Part shown: positions 63,001 to 64,000 of the stretch, piece by piece
Layout: each line of letters begins with the position of its first letter
Numbering within the stretch: position 1 is the stretch's first letter
Made by a program: the position numbers and the translations under genes
Notes under the pieces: model-generated
The model's database searches: none
Told to the model about the DNA's origin: nothing
The model's input: only the letters and a program-made list of their open reading frames with translations
DNA from: Spisula solida
Lineage: Eukaryota; Mollusca; Bivalvia; Venerida; Mactridae
NCBI GenBank assembly: GCA_947247005.1
Contig: OX365944.1
Coordinates: 9,188,501 to 9,252,500 of the forward strand
DNA: 64,000 nt
Direction of reading: 5' to 3'

Positions 63001-63500
63001 CCTCATTTCTGATGTTATCTATCACCACAAAGGGTATGAGATCTCTTTTTTGCCGAGCGTCTAGCAAGGGAATTACATAACTGGTACCATTTTTATTTTG
63101 TCTGTGGTATCGAACCAAAGACCTCCCCCACTCGAAGCGGACGCTCAACACCTAGGCTATCCAGGAGGCGCGTCAGTCTGTCAATTCAAAGAAACTGAAC
63201 AAATAATAATATTTTCTATAATTAATACAATAAATTTATAAGATAAGGATGACTTACACGGAGCTCTCGCATACTGAGCATCAACTTCTCACCCCCACCA
63301 ACATCATCATTATCAGAGTTGTCTTTCTTGGAACGTGATTTTTGTAACTTCCTTGGTGAAGAGTTAGAATGTTTGGAGAATGGAGATGCATCAATAACGA
63401 GATCCTCGCCCTCTGAATCTTGTTCCAAACTATCCTCCTCACTGTTTATACTATCACTACTGTTAAACATGTCACTCTCCCTAGGTGGGGGTGGCTTACG
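8258..63500 (-). CDS. KATNIP: KATNIP (katanin-interacting protein, KIAA0556 family), 34 coding exons, 5' end outside window
   Basis: Hand-assembled from 34 exons with AG acceptors and GT donors. All phases agree and the sum is 5127 nt (1708 residues plus TGA at 8258-8260). The N-terminal third is low-complexity, basic and serine-rich. The C-terminal part has four copies of a module: STWGD..YVGL..IE, then LIDG...HMWL.P, then I.WNY.KS..RGAKD. Near the C-terminus are LLVDDLLVYNGVLEAV, YHTILF and RKEKNTV, as I recall for vertebrate KATNIP. The human protein is about 1618 residues, so this one is long and still lacks its start. The family is a basal-body and ciliary-base protein that binds katanin and microtubules and partners the kinase CILK1; human loss causes Joubert syndrome 26. 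The N-terminal exons lie beyond 64,000. It is convergent with INTS1. Transcript structure is not verified. Confidence 0.88.
8615..8697 (-). mobile_element. tRNA-like SINE head
   Basis: GAATTGAACCAGGGACCTCT on the plus strand is the complement of a B box; TTAGCCACTTAATCAACATACCAC resembles a degenerate A-box side. Confidence 0.5.
8749..8852 (-). CDS. KATNIP: KATNIP exon 33
   Basis: Phase 2 in, 1 out. NNQRGEQDVQMTNDKKIVSH, then YNDPKKAHAGKPVDQ. The acceptor GTTGTATAG was chosen over a downstream CAG because it keeps EQDVQMTND in frame. Confidence 0.87.
8947..9631. mobile_element. Foldback-bounded array of four about-150-bp units
   Basis: Ends ATACCCCCAGA (left) and TCTGGGGGTAT (right) are inverted. 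Inside, four units each hold GATCATTCATGCAAAGTTTC-like, CCATTGGTAACAGAGAAATA and AAAGGGCCATAACTCCCTTA segments; the last unit ends in an (ACCA)n run at about 9541-9580. Confidence 0.65.
9641..9720 (+). mobile_element. 3'-end fragment of the same LINE family
   Basis: GGGAAGACTGGAATTGCCCA, ACTATGTTACCTCTTTGAAT and AAAGTTGTTATAATTATTATT parallel the last 80 bp of the LINE at 32.99-33.09 kb. Confidence 0.65.
9785..9965 (-). mobile_element. SINE-like repeat with tRNA-type B box
   Basis: CCTGACACTGGGCAAACCAG...TGGGATCAAACCCAAGACCT. Similar blocks recur near 24030-24175, 27890-28015 and 54215-54320. Confidence 0.55.
10235..10395 (-). CDS. KATNIP: KATNIP exon 32
   Basis: Phase 0 in, 2 out. LLVDDLLVYNGVLEAVPQTA, RGILPNCEGPQPYHTILF, NKDILRKEKNTVL. 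It is the hallmark C-terminal block of the family. Confidence 0.92.
10505..10590. repeat. Short dispersed repeat family E (CAGTACTAACTT...CTCCACATGTGGAGG)
   Basis: About 100-bp unit with TCAGTACTAACTTACCCTTT, ACAAGGAA and CTTCTCCACAT. Related copies near 12140-12240, 22021-22110, 27125-27215, 37765-37810 and 63930-63990, always in or near introns. Likely a SINE fragment. Confidence 0.5.
10833..10934 (-). CDS. KATNIP: KATNIP exon 31 (module 4, end)
   Basis: 34 codons, phase 0/0. LNRVYVIFDQPTTLSMIKIW, then NYSKTANRGAKDFA. Donor GTAAGT. Confidence 0.92.
11250..11389 (-). CDS. KATNIP: KATNIP exon 30 (module 4, middle)
   Basis: Phase 1 in, 0 out. NISAYPDSVNILENIQND, ARTPDKLIDGANDTMDGG, HMWLAPILPNI. 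Strong family match by motif order. Confidence 0.92.
11926..12036 (-). CDS. KATNIP: KATNIP exon 29 (module 4, first part)
   Basis: Phase 1/1. IYQLQLFSTWGDTYYVGLNG, IELYDSSLQKIQLTES. Joined with exon 28 it gives MPCGFIYQLQLFSTWGD, as in the family. Donor GTAAGT. Confidence 0.9.
12037..12565 (-). other. KATNIP: U12-type (minor spliceosome) intron
   Basis: 5' splice site GTATCCTT (12565 downward). Near the 3' end is GCCTTAAC (CCTTAAC = 12047-12053), matching the U12 branch-point consensus. The branch A is about 11 nt before the ACAG acceptor, and there is no long polypyrimidine tract. This is the only intron in the window with such signals. Confidence 0.85.
12335..12545. mobile_element. Short foldback repeat family B, copy 1
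   Basis: Ends near TATGTTTCCCACAAGG and ATATGTGGGAAACATAA. Inside are ATCATCTGACCTTTAATTCC and a CAAC.ATATTAAGTACCAAGTA stretch. Relatives at 15365, 19111 and 61041. It lies inside the U12 intron. Confidence 0.6.
12566..12624 (-). CDS. KATNIP: KATNIP exon 28, ends at a U12-type donor
   Basis: 59 nt, phase 2 in, 1 out: VSPSTDESQNYEVVQMPCG. No U2-type donor fits; the exon ends GGAT|GTATCCTTG, the canonical U12 5' splice site. Confidence 0.85.
13124..13281 (-). CDS. KATNIP: KATNIP exon 27
   Basis: Phase 0 in, 2 out. ARTLHVAIDEKVVSPPEGFL, IRKGPGTCHFDYAQEISF, WNSGGGLSALG. The VVSPPEGFLIRK..G.CHFD stretch is, from memory, among the most conserved in the family. Confidence 0.92.
14206..14371 (-). 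CDS. KATNIP: KATNIP exon 26 (module 3, middle)
   Basis: Phase 2 in, 0 out. VIDGNNVTMADEHMWLIPFV, then VLMAGLRVWNYNKSKEDTYR. Equivalent to exons 21-22, but the WNYNKS motif is not split here. Confidence 0.92.
14761..14938 (-). CDS. KATNIP: KATNIP exon 25 (module 3, first part)
   Basis: Phase 1 in, 2 out. NFTGTWGDHHYLGLTGLEIV, SMISANPPDVRSLPGHEH, DDRTLD. It aligns with exons 20-21 of module 2. Donor GTAGGT. Confidence 0.9.
14985..15168. mobile_element. Foldback element with ends CATACAGTACAACCTCT / GGTTGTACTGTATG
   Basis: Inverted ends about 184 bp apart; internal repeats of GAGGTTGTTGCTCTAGAGAG. A diverged relative lies at 3295-3425 (CACAACCTCTCC ... GCTCTAGAGGTGGTACTGTA). Confidence 0.65.
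15365..15545. mobile_element. Foldback repeat family B, copy 2
   Basis: Left end CATATGTCTCCCACAAGGG, right end ATTATGTGGGAGACTTA; internal CACAACTGGGCACATGTGAA. Confidence 0.6.
15653..15749 (-). CDS. KATNIP: KATNIP exon 24
   Basis: Phase 0 in, 1 out. ERPFTRAVGNINKLERELTV, then EYEGNMMVYKGQ. Donor GTAAGA. Confidence 0.83.
16124..16391. mobile_element. Foldback element family C (AAGTCCCCTACCGGTTT), copy 1
   Basis: Left AAGTCCCCTACCGGTTT, right AACCGGTAAGGGAATT. Internal ATACCAAGTTTCATAAACCT and GACGGACAGAGG. Second copy at 63664-63924. Confidence 0.7.
16660..16797 (-). CDS. KATNIP: KATNIP exon 23
   Basis: 46 codons, phase 0/0. TILFTMDGGILEAVSQNDEA, then the acidic EGEMLSDDEPFDVERPST. The upstream intron carries the pogo-like element. 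Confidence 0.87.
16811..17669. mobile_element. Non-autonomous pogo/Tigger-like DNA transposon
   Basis: 859-bp element: TACAGTC...GACTGTA with long inverted ends rich in GTTATAACGA (left CGTTATAACGAATTTGTCG, right GTCGTTATAACGAAATTGTC). A CAGTC terminus flanked by TA and the TATAACGAC motif are typical of the pogo branch of Tc1/mariner. No transposase ORF remains. Confidence 0.65.
17826..17998 (-). mobile_element. SINE S1, head-truncated copy
   Basis: Shares the body CAACTTATATTAATCACTCT...GAGGGTATGAGAGAAGAG with 7014-7257, but the tRNA head is degraded (CGGGCATTTAACCC). Confidence 0.7.
18025..18162 (-). CDS. KATNIP: KATNIP exon 22 (module 2, end)
   Basis: 46 codons, phase 0/0. NYNKSRIHSYRGAKDVIMCL, DSAVIFKGEIARACGG, ending TEAFGD. 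The acceptor GTTGTAG has little pyrimidine support, but the frame and motif are decisive. Confidence 0.92.
18882..19079 (-). CDS. KATNIP: KATNIP exon 21 (module 2, middle)
   Basis: 66 codons, phase 0/0. ISADPSDINILPEYDKD, VVKNLIDGHTRTRDD, HMWLAPFMNGKDH, ending NVAMIRIW. The exon is cut exactly inside the WNYNKS motif, after W. Confidence 0.92.
19111..19345. mobile_element. Foldback repeat family B, copy 3
   Basis: Contains GTTACATGTCCCACAAAGGG, CACAACTAGGCTTGGTACCA, and a right end near CTCTCCCACTATACATG...GTAACATAA. Confidence 0.55.
19678..19825 (-). CDS. KATNIP: KATNIP exon 20 (module 2, first part)
   Basis: Phase 2 in, 0 out. DDEGFVIPELPYGQEIVINI, then RSTWGDKHYVGLTSIEVF and TGEQVTISK. 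It carries a clean copy of the WGD..YVGL..IE motif. Confidence 0.9.
20187..21614 (-). repeat. Minisatellite of about 32 units made from the exon 19 3' end plus its 5' splice site
   Basis: Tandem units of 41, 43 or 46 bp lie head to tail in the intron after exon 19. On the minus strand nearly every unit reads TATCAG, then 30 nt, then GTAAG: an AG, a 30-nt open segment encoding (F)ESTSNMNVE, and a donor. Units differ mainly at one base (TCC, TCT or TCA, all serine) and in the 7-12 nt spacer. One unit has TAC, one has GCA for GTA, and one has lost its AG (CAATGAATCC). The array runs directly into the true exon end at 21615. Confidence 0.95.
21615..21729 (-). CDS. KATNIP: KATNIP exon 19, source of the donor-site minisatellite
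   Basis: Phase 1 in, 2 out. DVMDEYINKAAKLAGLTEPD, then IPEEEPM and ESTSNMNVE before donor TT|GTAAGT. The last 28-30 nt and the donor are repeated about 32 times downstream (20187-21614). If a more distal donor is used, the frame runs through GAA TTG TAA and stops. Confidence 0.85.
22392..22532 (-). CDS. KATNIP: KATNIP exon 18
   Basis: Phase 1/1. DRTPMQRIQKNRSKWRENPS, then MNLEESWGSLSQFNKCQRGR and ISLDMD. The acceptor CTACAAAAG|GTGACAG is required: the tempting ACAG seven bases downstream puts a stop in frame. Donor GTGAGT. Confidence 0.83.
23764..23804 (-). CDS. KATNIP: KATNIP exon 17 (41 nt)
   Basis: Short exon, phase 2 in, 1 out, encoding KAAPEPELAMEVS. Acceptor TATCTGCAG, donor GTAAAT. 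Confidence 0.75.
24204..24378 (-). CDS. KATNIP: KATNIP exon 16, proline repeat
   Basis: Phase 1 in, 2 out. Begins PFENPPESRDGPRPEPTKP, then imperfect repeats of KPP(S/P)(T/A)(H/Q), then EEINMLIDEEMSLFPEQ, an acidic helix. Donor GTATGT. The other-frame reading here is an artefact of the proline repeat. Confidence 0.83.
24635..24907. mobile_element. Foldback element with TATGCCCCC ends
   Basis: CTTATGCCCCCTG at left and CGGGGGCATAA at right, with an internal (GGAC/GAAC)n run at 24826-24862. Related pieces at 44013-44127 and 58322-58410. Confidence 0.55.
25443..25504 (-). CDS. KATNIP: KATNIP exon 15
   Basis: Phase 2 in, 1 out. DQSNPRKKDMPKWLKQEDIT; the MPKWLKQE stretch looks like a conserved short motif. 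Acceptor CTTTCAG, donor GTATGT. Confidence 0.83.
26066..26144 (-). CDS. KATNIP: KATNIP exon 14
   Basis: Phase 1 in, 2 out. AGGSSVSVASSQDDTPMLQK then LKDMNK. Acceptor TGTTACAG, donor GTAAGT. Confidence 0.82.
26749..26981 (-). CDS. KATNIP: KATNIP exon 13
   Basis: Phase 2 in, 1 out. MEKRTPPPLPSRKSDEKINR, then a lysine-rich disordered run, ending QESEADLEDTLK. The TPPPLPSRKS stretch resembles an SH3-type proline motif. The internal ATG is not a start: the frame is continuous with exon 12. Confidence 0.83.
27359..27491 (-). CDS. KATNIP: KATNIP exon 12
   Basis: Phase 1 in, 2 out. GPSKGNTPAKQRGVKTPRKS, then KRMAARLDGHSSTEVESS. Highly basic start. Donor GTTAGT is weaker than the other donors. This acceptor can be reached in phase from exon 11 and from candidate donors at 40529 and 28866. 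Confidence 0.85.
28049..28440. mobile_element. Inverted-repeat element rich in CGGGCAAGT motifs
   Basis: Left CTAACTTCTGAGGAGGAACT and right AAGTTCCTCCACTGAACTTTA are imperfect inverses. Inside, GCCCGA.CGGGCAAG occurs several times. No ORF. Confidence 0.5.
28866..29021 (-). CDS. Candidate 156-nt phase-1/phase-1 exon in the giant intron
   Basis: Open frame encoding DEIQLMNGSFNVNNIGDVF, INGCIIKSELFDG, IYINAHSLWLDLVMDKYRTS before donor GTAAAT. With the acceptor GTTAAGAG before 29021 it is a symmetric 52-codon cassette compatible with exons 11 and 12. The frame is open further upstream to 29133, where two 54-bp imperfect repeats encode NSVGTV(N/Y)VKR. Function unknown. It could be a spurious ORF or a first exon. 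Confidence 0.35.
29290..29832 (+). pseudogene. LINE ORF1, N-terminally truncated, SGNH/GDSL-esterase-like C-terminal part
   Basis: Open in frame from the 5' breakpoint to TAG at 29830. FKTLTTELQNLNENATIFIS, then a block ending LYRDEVHLSNKGSSLFAKNI, where D-x-x-H (DEVH) is the SGNH-hydrolase Asp/His pair. The Ser and Gly/Asn blocks are lost with the 5' end. The tail is Pro/Arg/His-rich. The first ATG is 29416, but the native start is missing. Confidence 0.7.
29300..33090 (+). mobile_element. CR1/L2-clade non-LTR retrotransposon, 5'-truncated, ORF2 intact
   Basis: Contains the end of ORF1 (SGNH-esterase-like C-terminus), a full endonuclease-reverse transcriptase ORF2, and a 3'UTR ending GGGAAGACTGG...CCAACTGTGTTGCCTC, AATAAA and a (TTA)n tail at about 33053-33087. 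The esterase-type ORF1 and the short microsatellite tail are typical of CR1/L2. It is antisense to KATNIP inside the giant intron. No stops or frameshifts in ORF2 suggest a young insertion. The 5' breakpoint lies near 29300 and target-site duplications were not resolved. Confidence 0.85.
29811..32807 (+). CDS. LINE ORF2: apurinic-like endonuclease plus reverse transcriptase
   Basis: About 998 residues to TGA at 32805. Endonuclease motifs: FFHLNIHYLYPKFDEL, ALCET, TYRPP, LTGDLNYN and ISDHFPV. Reverse transcriptase motifs: YRPISILPVLSKVLEKH, FLDLTKAFDLINHKLL, GVPQGSVLGPLLFIIYINDM and the catalytic FADDT. The frame is open from 29619, overlapping ORF1 by some 210 nt, and there is no in-frame ATG until QMFRKDRE (about 30107). 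Position 29811 is a GTG. Translation may rely on coupling with ORF1 or a start lost to truncation. Confidence 0.88.
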   Translation: MDPRHVVDNIFNKQDINSANTISSCDTNIKKNDILDKNNFLFKKGIKFFHLNIHYLYPKFDELKILLHNHPYLDVIALCETFLNKNFSDSEFQITGYQMFRKDRETNGGGIIVYVNQNLSCVRRFDLENDKTEIIWLEIQNNKQKPIILGYTYRPPCSNADWNFNLEHTFEKIFIESKEIILTGDLNYNYDPITQSTNNNAWNNITNSFNLRQLVENPTRVTCTSKTIIDHLYTNFSENISEINIPVLSISDHFPVCFTHKVSNEAPRDPLHHIIQYRNMKQFVEKDFLESLNEQPWSLLDIYEDPNDALDCFQSLFNNVLNKHAPLKTKRVKHTHLPDWYNPEILKMTRERDKAKKLNHREQFTYWRNKVKTTISNAKKTYYAQTINNNKNNAKDLWKNLKQLSGKATNHQTNFIHDDEGTQISDPQETAETFNNYFIDIFKSSPQNCSSFSESDKIKLQEYIEMQSGQDTSFVLPKITSKFIEQELNNLDVSKSTGLDGIGPKFIKLSAKIISRHLEKIFNLSLTSGVFPSIFKRAKVTPIHKKGPKTEKSNYRPISILPVLSKVLEKHVSNTLKLFLENNSLLHPNQSGFRTHFSCETALTAIIDSWIKAINEGNHVGTIFLDLTKAFDLINHKLLVEKLQLYNIDANAITWFQSYLTDRSQQVCVSGKYSSVQKIPAGVPQGSVLGPLLFIIYINDMPLHLSNCKSDMFADDTTISSFGNTIDSICTNLQSDLGSIQNWLDRNSMIANADKTKAMIISPSNQIINTVRNSHNSNISFNGKTIEFSTSEKLLGVHIDHTLNWKMQVQITLKKCNSLLYLLMRIKQFLNIHTRKMFFNAYILPHLDYCCSIWGNCTNDLSNDMYKFQKRAARIILDKDFDTPTDELFLQLNWMKFSDRVNYKKAILVYKSLNNLFPNYMEQLFTYSDNRSLRSFEQRLLSVPKPRLEFFRKSLAYSGAKLWNSLPYDIKVSESVNTFKSKYLKWWFSGGQQTISFI
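33251..33458. mobile_element. MITE family D (CTATAGTGCGCCC ends), copy 1
   Basis: 208 bp; ends CTATAGTGCGCCCAGGATAA and TTATCACGGGCGCACTATAG. Internal GTTTACAAACATGAAGCGGT and ATCCACCTAAATGGATTATA. Confidence 0.8.
34697..34984. mobile_element. GC-rich foldback element (GAGCCTGTTGCCTAA ends)
   Basis: 288 bp; left GAGCCCGTTGCCTAACGG, right TTTAGGCAACAGGCTC. The inside is dense in GAGCGCT/AGCGCT and GCACTACTGAG motifs in both orientations, giving many nested hairpins. No ORF. Confidence 0.65.
35416..35625. mobile_element. MITE family D, copy 2 (inverted relative to copy 1)
   Basis: 210 bp; CTATAGTGCGCCCAGGATAA at left, TTATCCTGGGTGCACTATAG at right. Internal sequence is the reverse complement of copy 1, so the two form a large inverted repeat about 2 kb apart. 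Confidence 0.8.
35738..36352. repeat. Segment flanked by oppositely oriented tRNA-like sequences
   Basis: At left (plus) GCAGTAGGCTAAGCTACTGC, then GGTTCGAATCCCACCCA. At right (minus) GTGGCCTAGTGGTTAAGATG, then GTAGGTTCGAGTCCGCTGC. Both look like tRNA-derived SINE heads, not functional tRNAs: the spacing is too long and the stems do not close well. Confidence 0.4.
36812..36975. repeat. Three-copy tandem repeat, about 55 bp
   Basis: GCCGTAGAAGTGTA, ACATTTTGAATTATAGGTCA repeated three times. Confidence 0.85.
37517..37676. mobile_element. Small foldback element
   Basis: AATGAATATGTACCTGTGTT and CACAGGTGCATATTCATT are near-perfect inverses; TTTAT..ATAAAACACA is repeated inside. Confidence 0.55.
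37919..38045 (+). CDS. Candidate plus-strand exon 1 of a nested gene
   Basis: After a strong acceptor TTGCTCTGCAG, 42 codons are open: RCTEEHKTVKNSFLLVGEF, RPSISPQTIHPSKKRVL, ANLNQN. Donor GTAATT. The leftover base matches the phase of the exon at 39352. No protein family recognised; could be chance. Confidence 0.3.
39352..39560 (+). CDS. Candidate plus-strand terminal exon of a nested gene
   Basis: Acceptor ATTTGTTTCAG, phase 1 in. Encodes FSNVWSVISPRVKRRKYPKS, VILAKTTGQTESGPFYFK, NRRLKSSKRRKTPVLPIY and a stop at 39558-39560; AATAAA follows near 39864. Two basic clusters would suit nuclear targeting. Pairs in phase with 37919-38045. No family recognised; no upstream start exon found. Confidence 0.32.
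40529..41753 (-). CDS. Unrecognised 408-codon open exon inside the giant intron; possible alternative first exon of KATNIP or nested gene
   Basis: ATG at 41751-41753 opens a frame of 408 codons ending DRPI plus G at a good donor GTAAGC (40528 downward). An in-frame TAA lies a short way upstream of the ATG, at about 41817. Features: MKTSFSTSYSQLAGTTGYTP, an IKQQKQ and polyQ stretch, a basic KPIGRKRKKW, acidic/Lys runs, SRRQKRKPVTVSLSQS, CILCNNTDN, and RTWVVPDHWPSQDRPI. I recognise no domain. The leftover G fits exon 12 (GAT GGA CCG) in frame, exactly as exon 11 does, so it could start a shorter KATNIP isoform. It could also be the first exon of an unrelated nested gene. Reading past the donor gives lower-quality sequence to a stop at 40347. 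Confidence 0.55.
43900..44580. repeat. Degenerate tandem repeat, about 66-bp unit, interrupted by a MITE piece
   Basis: GATAATTGAGATTTTGCTAT, then (A/C)ACTAGTAGCCT, repeated about six times. A GTATGCCCCCA...TGGGGGCATA element (44013-44127) sits inside. Confidence 0.7.
45598..45791. mobile_element. MITE family D, copy 3 (diverged)
   Basis: Ends CTATAGTTTGCCCACGATAA and TTATCCTGGACACAATAG. Same orientation as copy 2; shares AACCGATTCATGTTTGTAAA. Confidence 0.7.
47764..48116. repeat. Minisatellite, about 12.5 copies, 25-29 bp
   Basis: GATACCCTAGCCAGAATC followed by CGGGTG, AGGGTG or TGGGTG, with or without an extra GGTGT/GGTGC. Confidence 0.93.
48365..48490 (-). mobile_element. Two tandem tRNA-like SINE 3' halves
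   Basis: GAGATTTGAACCAAGGACCT and GAGATTTGAACCAGGGACCT (B-box complement) occur 55-60 bp apart, each followed by TTGAGAGTGC or TTGAAGAGTGC. Confidence 0.5.
50770..51400. repeat. Four-copy tandem repeat, about 160 bp
   Basis: Each unit has CATTGTCACAAAGTTTGAAG, ACTGTTTGCGTTAGAGCACA, TTATTTGGTAATTAAAGGCC and AAATAAGGCCTAGGCCGATT. The last unit degrades into a C-rich CCGCCCGCCCGTCC stretch at about 51357-51392. Confidence 0.85.
51770..51830 (-). mobile_element. 3'-tail fragment of the LINE family, reverse orientation
   Basis: On the minus strand it reads GGTTGCCTCATTAAATAAAG, then TCTTTATTATTATTATTATT: the LINE 3' end and microsatellite tail. Confidence 0.6.
52624..53296 (-). CDS. KATNIP: KATNIP exon 11, large linker exon before the giant intron
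   Basis: Longest KATNIP exon in the window, 224 codons, phase 0 in, 1 out. Starts DLDIGIKEVKIFVGTDLVFS, which closes module 1. The rest is a Ser/Pro/Arg-rich disordered linker (RRPPVSPRGERSPSPAPKFP; SSQSSSGGDSAPNS) ending SDSPSENE. The G left at the donor is completed by AT of exon 12. Confidence 0.87.
53345..53470 (+). mobile_element. SINE-like fragment pair with B box
   Basis: TGGGGTCGTGGGTTTGAATC repeated twice about 55 bp apart, then a body ATACGATTTTTAAACAAATTGA. A related pair lies at 61515-61660. Confidence 0.5.
53560..53820. repeat. Minisatellite, about 9 copies, 28 bp
   Basis: TATGTCTTTTTTGTTTATTT then GATACAGT, in the intron between exons 10 and 11. The minus strand (transcribed) is purine/A-rich. 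Confidence 0.92.
54829..54972 (-). CDS. KATNIP: KATNIP exon 10 (module 1, second half)
   Basis: 48 codons, phase 0/0. NKDRNMWSCRYHARRPVEII, ending FSLSQIKLWNYNKSIA, the signature WNYNKS of the family. Donor GTAAGT. Confidence 0.88.
55621..55836 (-). CDS. KATNIP: KATNIP exon 9 (module 1, first half)
   Basis: 72 codons, phase 0/0. IEIKSNWGHAMRLGLTEIQL matches the WGD..YVGL..IE motif of the later modules in a diverged form. Continues ISAADVSVHGAEETSGTVD and LLFNGKFK. Donor GTAAAC. Confidence 0.87.
56019..57126. mobile_element. Outer MITE (ATTGTTTGTTTCCC ends) split by another element
   Basis: Left ATTGTTTGTTTTCCCTTCCC, right GGGAAGGGGAAACAAACAGT. Right half contains TTTTGGGTAGGGGACTTTTT. A solitary related end (CTACCTACCCGAGCAAAAAG) lies at 55045-55115. 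Confidence 0.65.
56052..56932. mobile_element. Inner 881-bp foldback element (ATACCCCAATCACACGA ends) inserted in the outer MITE
   Basis: Left ATACCCCAATCACACGACTC, right GAGAGTCG inverse: CTCGTGTGATTGGGGTAT. The interior is full of CGGAATG, CGAATG and TTCGAA variants in both orientations. Small ORFs inside have no recognisable product. Confidence 0.75.
57126..57987. mobile_element. Foldback element (TACTGTAAAATCATTTAATTTCG ends) containing KATNIP microexon 8
   Basis: Left TACTGTAAAATCATTTAATT, right TTAATGATTTTACAGTA; both sides carry TTTCGTGG-type motifs. The element starts where the outer MITE ends. The 30-nt exon at 57731-57760 lies between its two ends. Confidence 0.6.
57731..57760 (-). 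CDS. KATNIP: KATNIP 30-nt microexon 8
   Basis: Exactly 30 nt, phase 0/0, encoding TVHSLPDQSM between acceptor TTTATCAG and donor GTAAGAG. Inclusion or skipping keeps frame because exon 7 ends and exon 9 begins in phase 0. It is probably a cassette exon and could be spurious. Confidence 0.55.
58129..58276 (-). CDS. KATNIP: KATNIP exon 7
   Basis: Phase 2 in, 0 out. HQRRLVSMLGRIEKSIVTES, then SKSKPRSSNNGPMKAVHRS and INK. Donor GTATGG. Confidence 0.8.
58716..58924 (-). CDS. KATNIP: KATNIP exon 6
   Basis: Phase 0 in, 2 out. MPRQRSSPQLKSRESQGRLQ then a basic disordered stretch; ends VDKINQIMEKVLRMSP, a probable helix. Acceptor TCTTGCAG, donor GTAATT. Confidence 0.82.
60030..60172 (-). CDS. KATNIP: KATNIP exon 5
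   Basis: Phase 1 in, 0 out. ENVAKKAVRPLSANRRTPDK, then VWTDTDHEASAVMAALKAEN, ending ASKLKQ. The last third looks helical (AVMAALKAENEQASKLK). Confidence 0.82.
60837..60992 (-). CDS. KATNIP: KATNIP exon 4
   Basis: Phase 1/1. VGKNLSAARKKDMEDIDYRS, then a Ser/Gly/Arg-rich low-complexity stretch (GSGQQRSGSGRSDRD) and STKTLGS. Donor GTAAAA. Confidence 0.8.
61041..61258. mobile_element. Foldback repeat family B, copy 4
   Basis: TTTTTGACACAAAACATATG, CACAACCAGGCTTGATACCA, ending CAATATGTGGGATTA. Confidence 0.55.
61515..61660 (+). mobile_element. SINE-like fragment pair with B box, second locus
   Basis: GGGGTCGTGGGTTCAAATCC, then GTTGTGGGTTTGAATCTCAC, each followed by GGTTGAGG or GGTGAGG and CATACA(A/T)..TTTAAACA. 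Confidence 0.5.
61900..62074 (-). CDS. KATNIP: KATNIP exon 3
   Basis: Starts DEEFVPESPIPEVEEDLSSE, ends QSAPNK, phase 0 in and 1 out. Acceptor TACTTTCAG and donor GTAAAT. The intron just upstream holds a 37-bp tandem array. Confidence 0.8.
62080..62390. repeat. Minisatellite, about 8 copies, 37 bp
   Basis: CCTTAATACATGAGCCGAGA, ACCAATGGCTATCATAT repeated; directly follows KATNIP exon 3 on its 5' side. Confidence 0.92.
62806..62871 (-). CDS. KATNIP: KATNIP exon 2
   Basis: 22 codons, phase 0/0: TLRQSLVKNAVFRESMARDQ then NS. Acceptor TTTTCAG and donor GTAAGT. Confidence 0.8.
62953..63171 (-). mobile_element. SINE S1, full copy
   Basis: Same body and tRNA-like head (plus strand: GGTATCGAACCAAAGACCTC ... 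CACCTAGGCTATCCAGGAGG). Lies in the intron between exons 1 and 2 of the window. Confidence 0.75.
63258..63500 (-). CDS. KATNIP: KATNIP exon 1 of window
   Basis: 81 codons, phase 0 in and out. Starts RKPPPPRESD and is very acidic and serine-rich (NSEEDSLEQDSEGEDLVID), then basic (SPRKLQKSRSKKD), ending LMLSMRELR before GTAAG. It begins after a TTATTCAG acceptor, so more 5' exons exist outside. Confidence 0.82.
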
Positions 63501-63663
63501 CTGAATAACAAAATATATATTTATAATAAAGTATTAAATCATGCAGTAAAGAAACATGTTTCTGTTGTCAATTTTTTAGCCATTTTGTATCAATTTTTCA
63601 GTCATTCACAGTGATTGGACCAGACCCGATTGAACAAGTAATTAAGAATTGCAAGCAATACAG

Positions 63664-63924
63664 AAGTCCCCTACCGGTTTTAAGCCATTTTTCAATGTTT
63701 CTGTTGCGATAGCAACCACAATTTTGGTCGGAATCTAAATATTTTTGGATGTGCATTATCCCCTTATTGCCCCCTATTTACATACCAAGTTTCATAAACC
63801 TAGCTTGGAAATTGTTTGAGTTATGTCAGGATCCAGATTTTTTGACAGACGGACGGACTGACTGACGGACGGACGGACGGAGGGCAAACCTATAGTCCCC
63901 TCCGGTCAAAAACCGGTAGGGGAC
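63664..63924. mobile_element. Foldback element family C, copy 2
   Basis: Left AAGTCCCCTACCGGTTTTAA, right AAAACCGGTAGGGGACT, with internal (GACG/GACT)n and the shared ATACCAAGTTTCATAAACCT. Confidence 0.75.
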
Positions 63925-64000
63925 TAATAATCAACCAGTGCTAAGTTGCTCTTGTGCAGGTCATTGAAAAAATGTCCACATGTTGAGGACATAACTGAAG

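Noticed and set aside
1..64000. A prokaryotic defence system, CRISPR array or operon
   Set aside because: The tandem arrays are minisatellites with no spacers, and the genes are spliced eukaryotic genes.

Overview
The window is AT-rich eukaryotic DNA with intron-rich genes and many short interspersed elements. The repeat types are tRNA-derived SINEs, foldback MITEs, a CR1/L2-like LINE and GACG/GGAC-type microsatellites. Together with a ciliary gene and an Integrator gene of animal type, these point to a lophotrochozoan, most likely a bivalve mollusc. That assignment is an inference from repeat style and protein similarity recalled from memory; no search was run.

Layout. (1) 2055-4150, plus strand: the last five coding exons of an Integrator complex subunit 1 gene (INTS1), with a 3'UTR to about 5.1 kb. 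(2) 4151-8257: the convergent 3' regions of two tail-to-tail genes, filled with MITEs and a SINE. (3) 8258-63500, minus strand: 34 coding exons of a katanin-interacting protein gene (KATNIP/KIAA0556 family). All were joined by hand at AG/GT borders. Every junction is phase-compatible and the sum is 5127 nt, i.e. 1708 codons plus a stop. The true 5' end lies beyond 64,000. The protein carries four copies of a beta-sandwich-like module (WGD..YVGL..IE, then HMWL.P, then WNY.KS..RGAK). (4) 27492-52623: a 25-kb KATNIP intron. It holds an almost complete CR1/L2-like LINE on the plus strand (29.3-33.1 kb), a 408-codon open exon on the minus strand (40529-41753) whose donor phase fits KATNIP exon 12, a smaller candidate exon (28866-29021), and a possible two-exon plus-strand gene (37919-39560).

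The most unusual structure is at 20.2-21.6 kb. About 32 tandem copies of the 3' end of KATNIP exon 19, including its 5' splice site, fill the next intron. Most copies form a potential 30-nt, phase-2/phase-2 exon encoding a repeated decapeptide. A U12-type (minor spliceosome) intron with canonical donor and branch point is visible at 12037-12565. The rest is intronic repeat: a pogo-like element, several foldback families with copies in both orientations, one MITE nested inside another, and eight or so tandem arrays. No rRNA, CRISPR, bacterial-type operon or convincing functional tRNA gene was seen.
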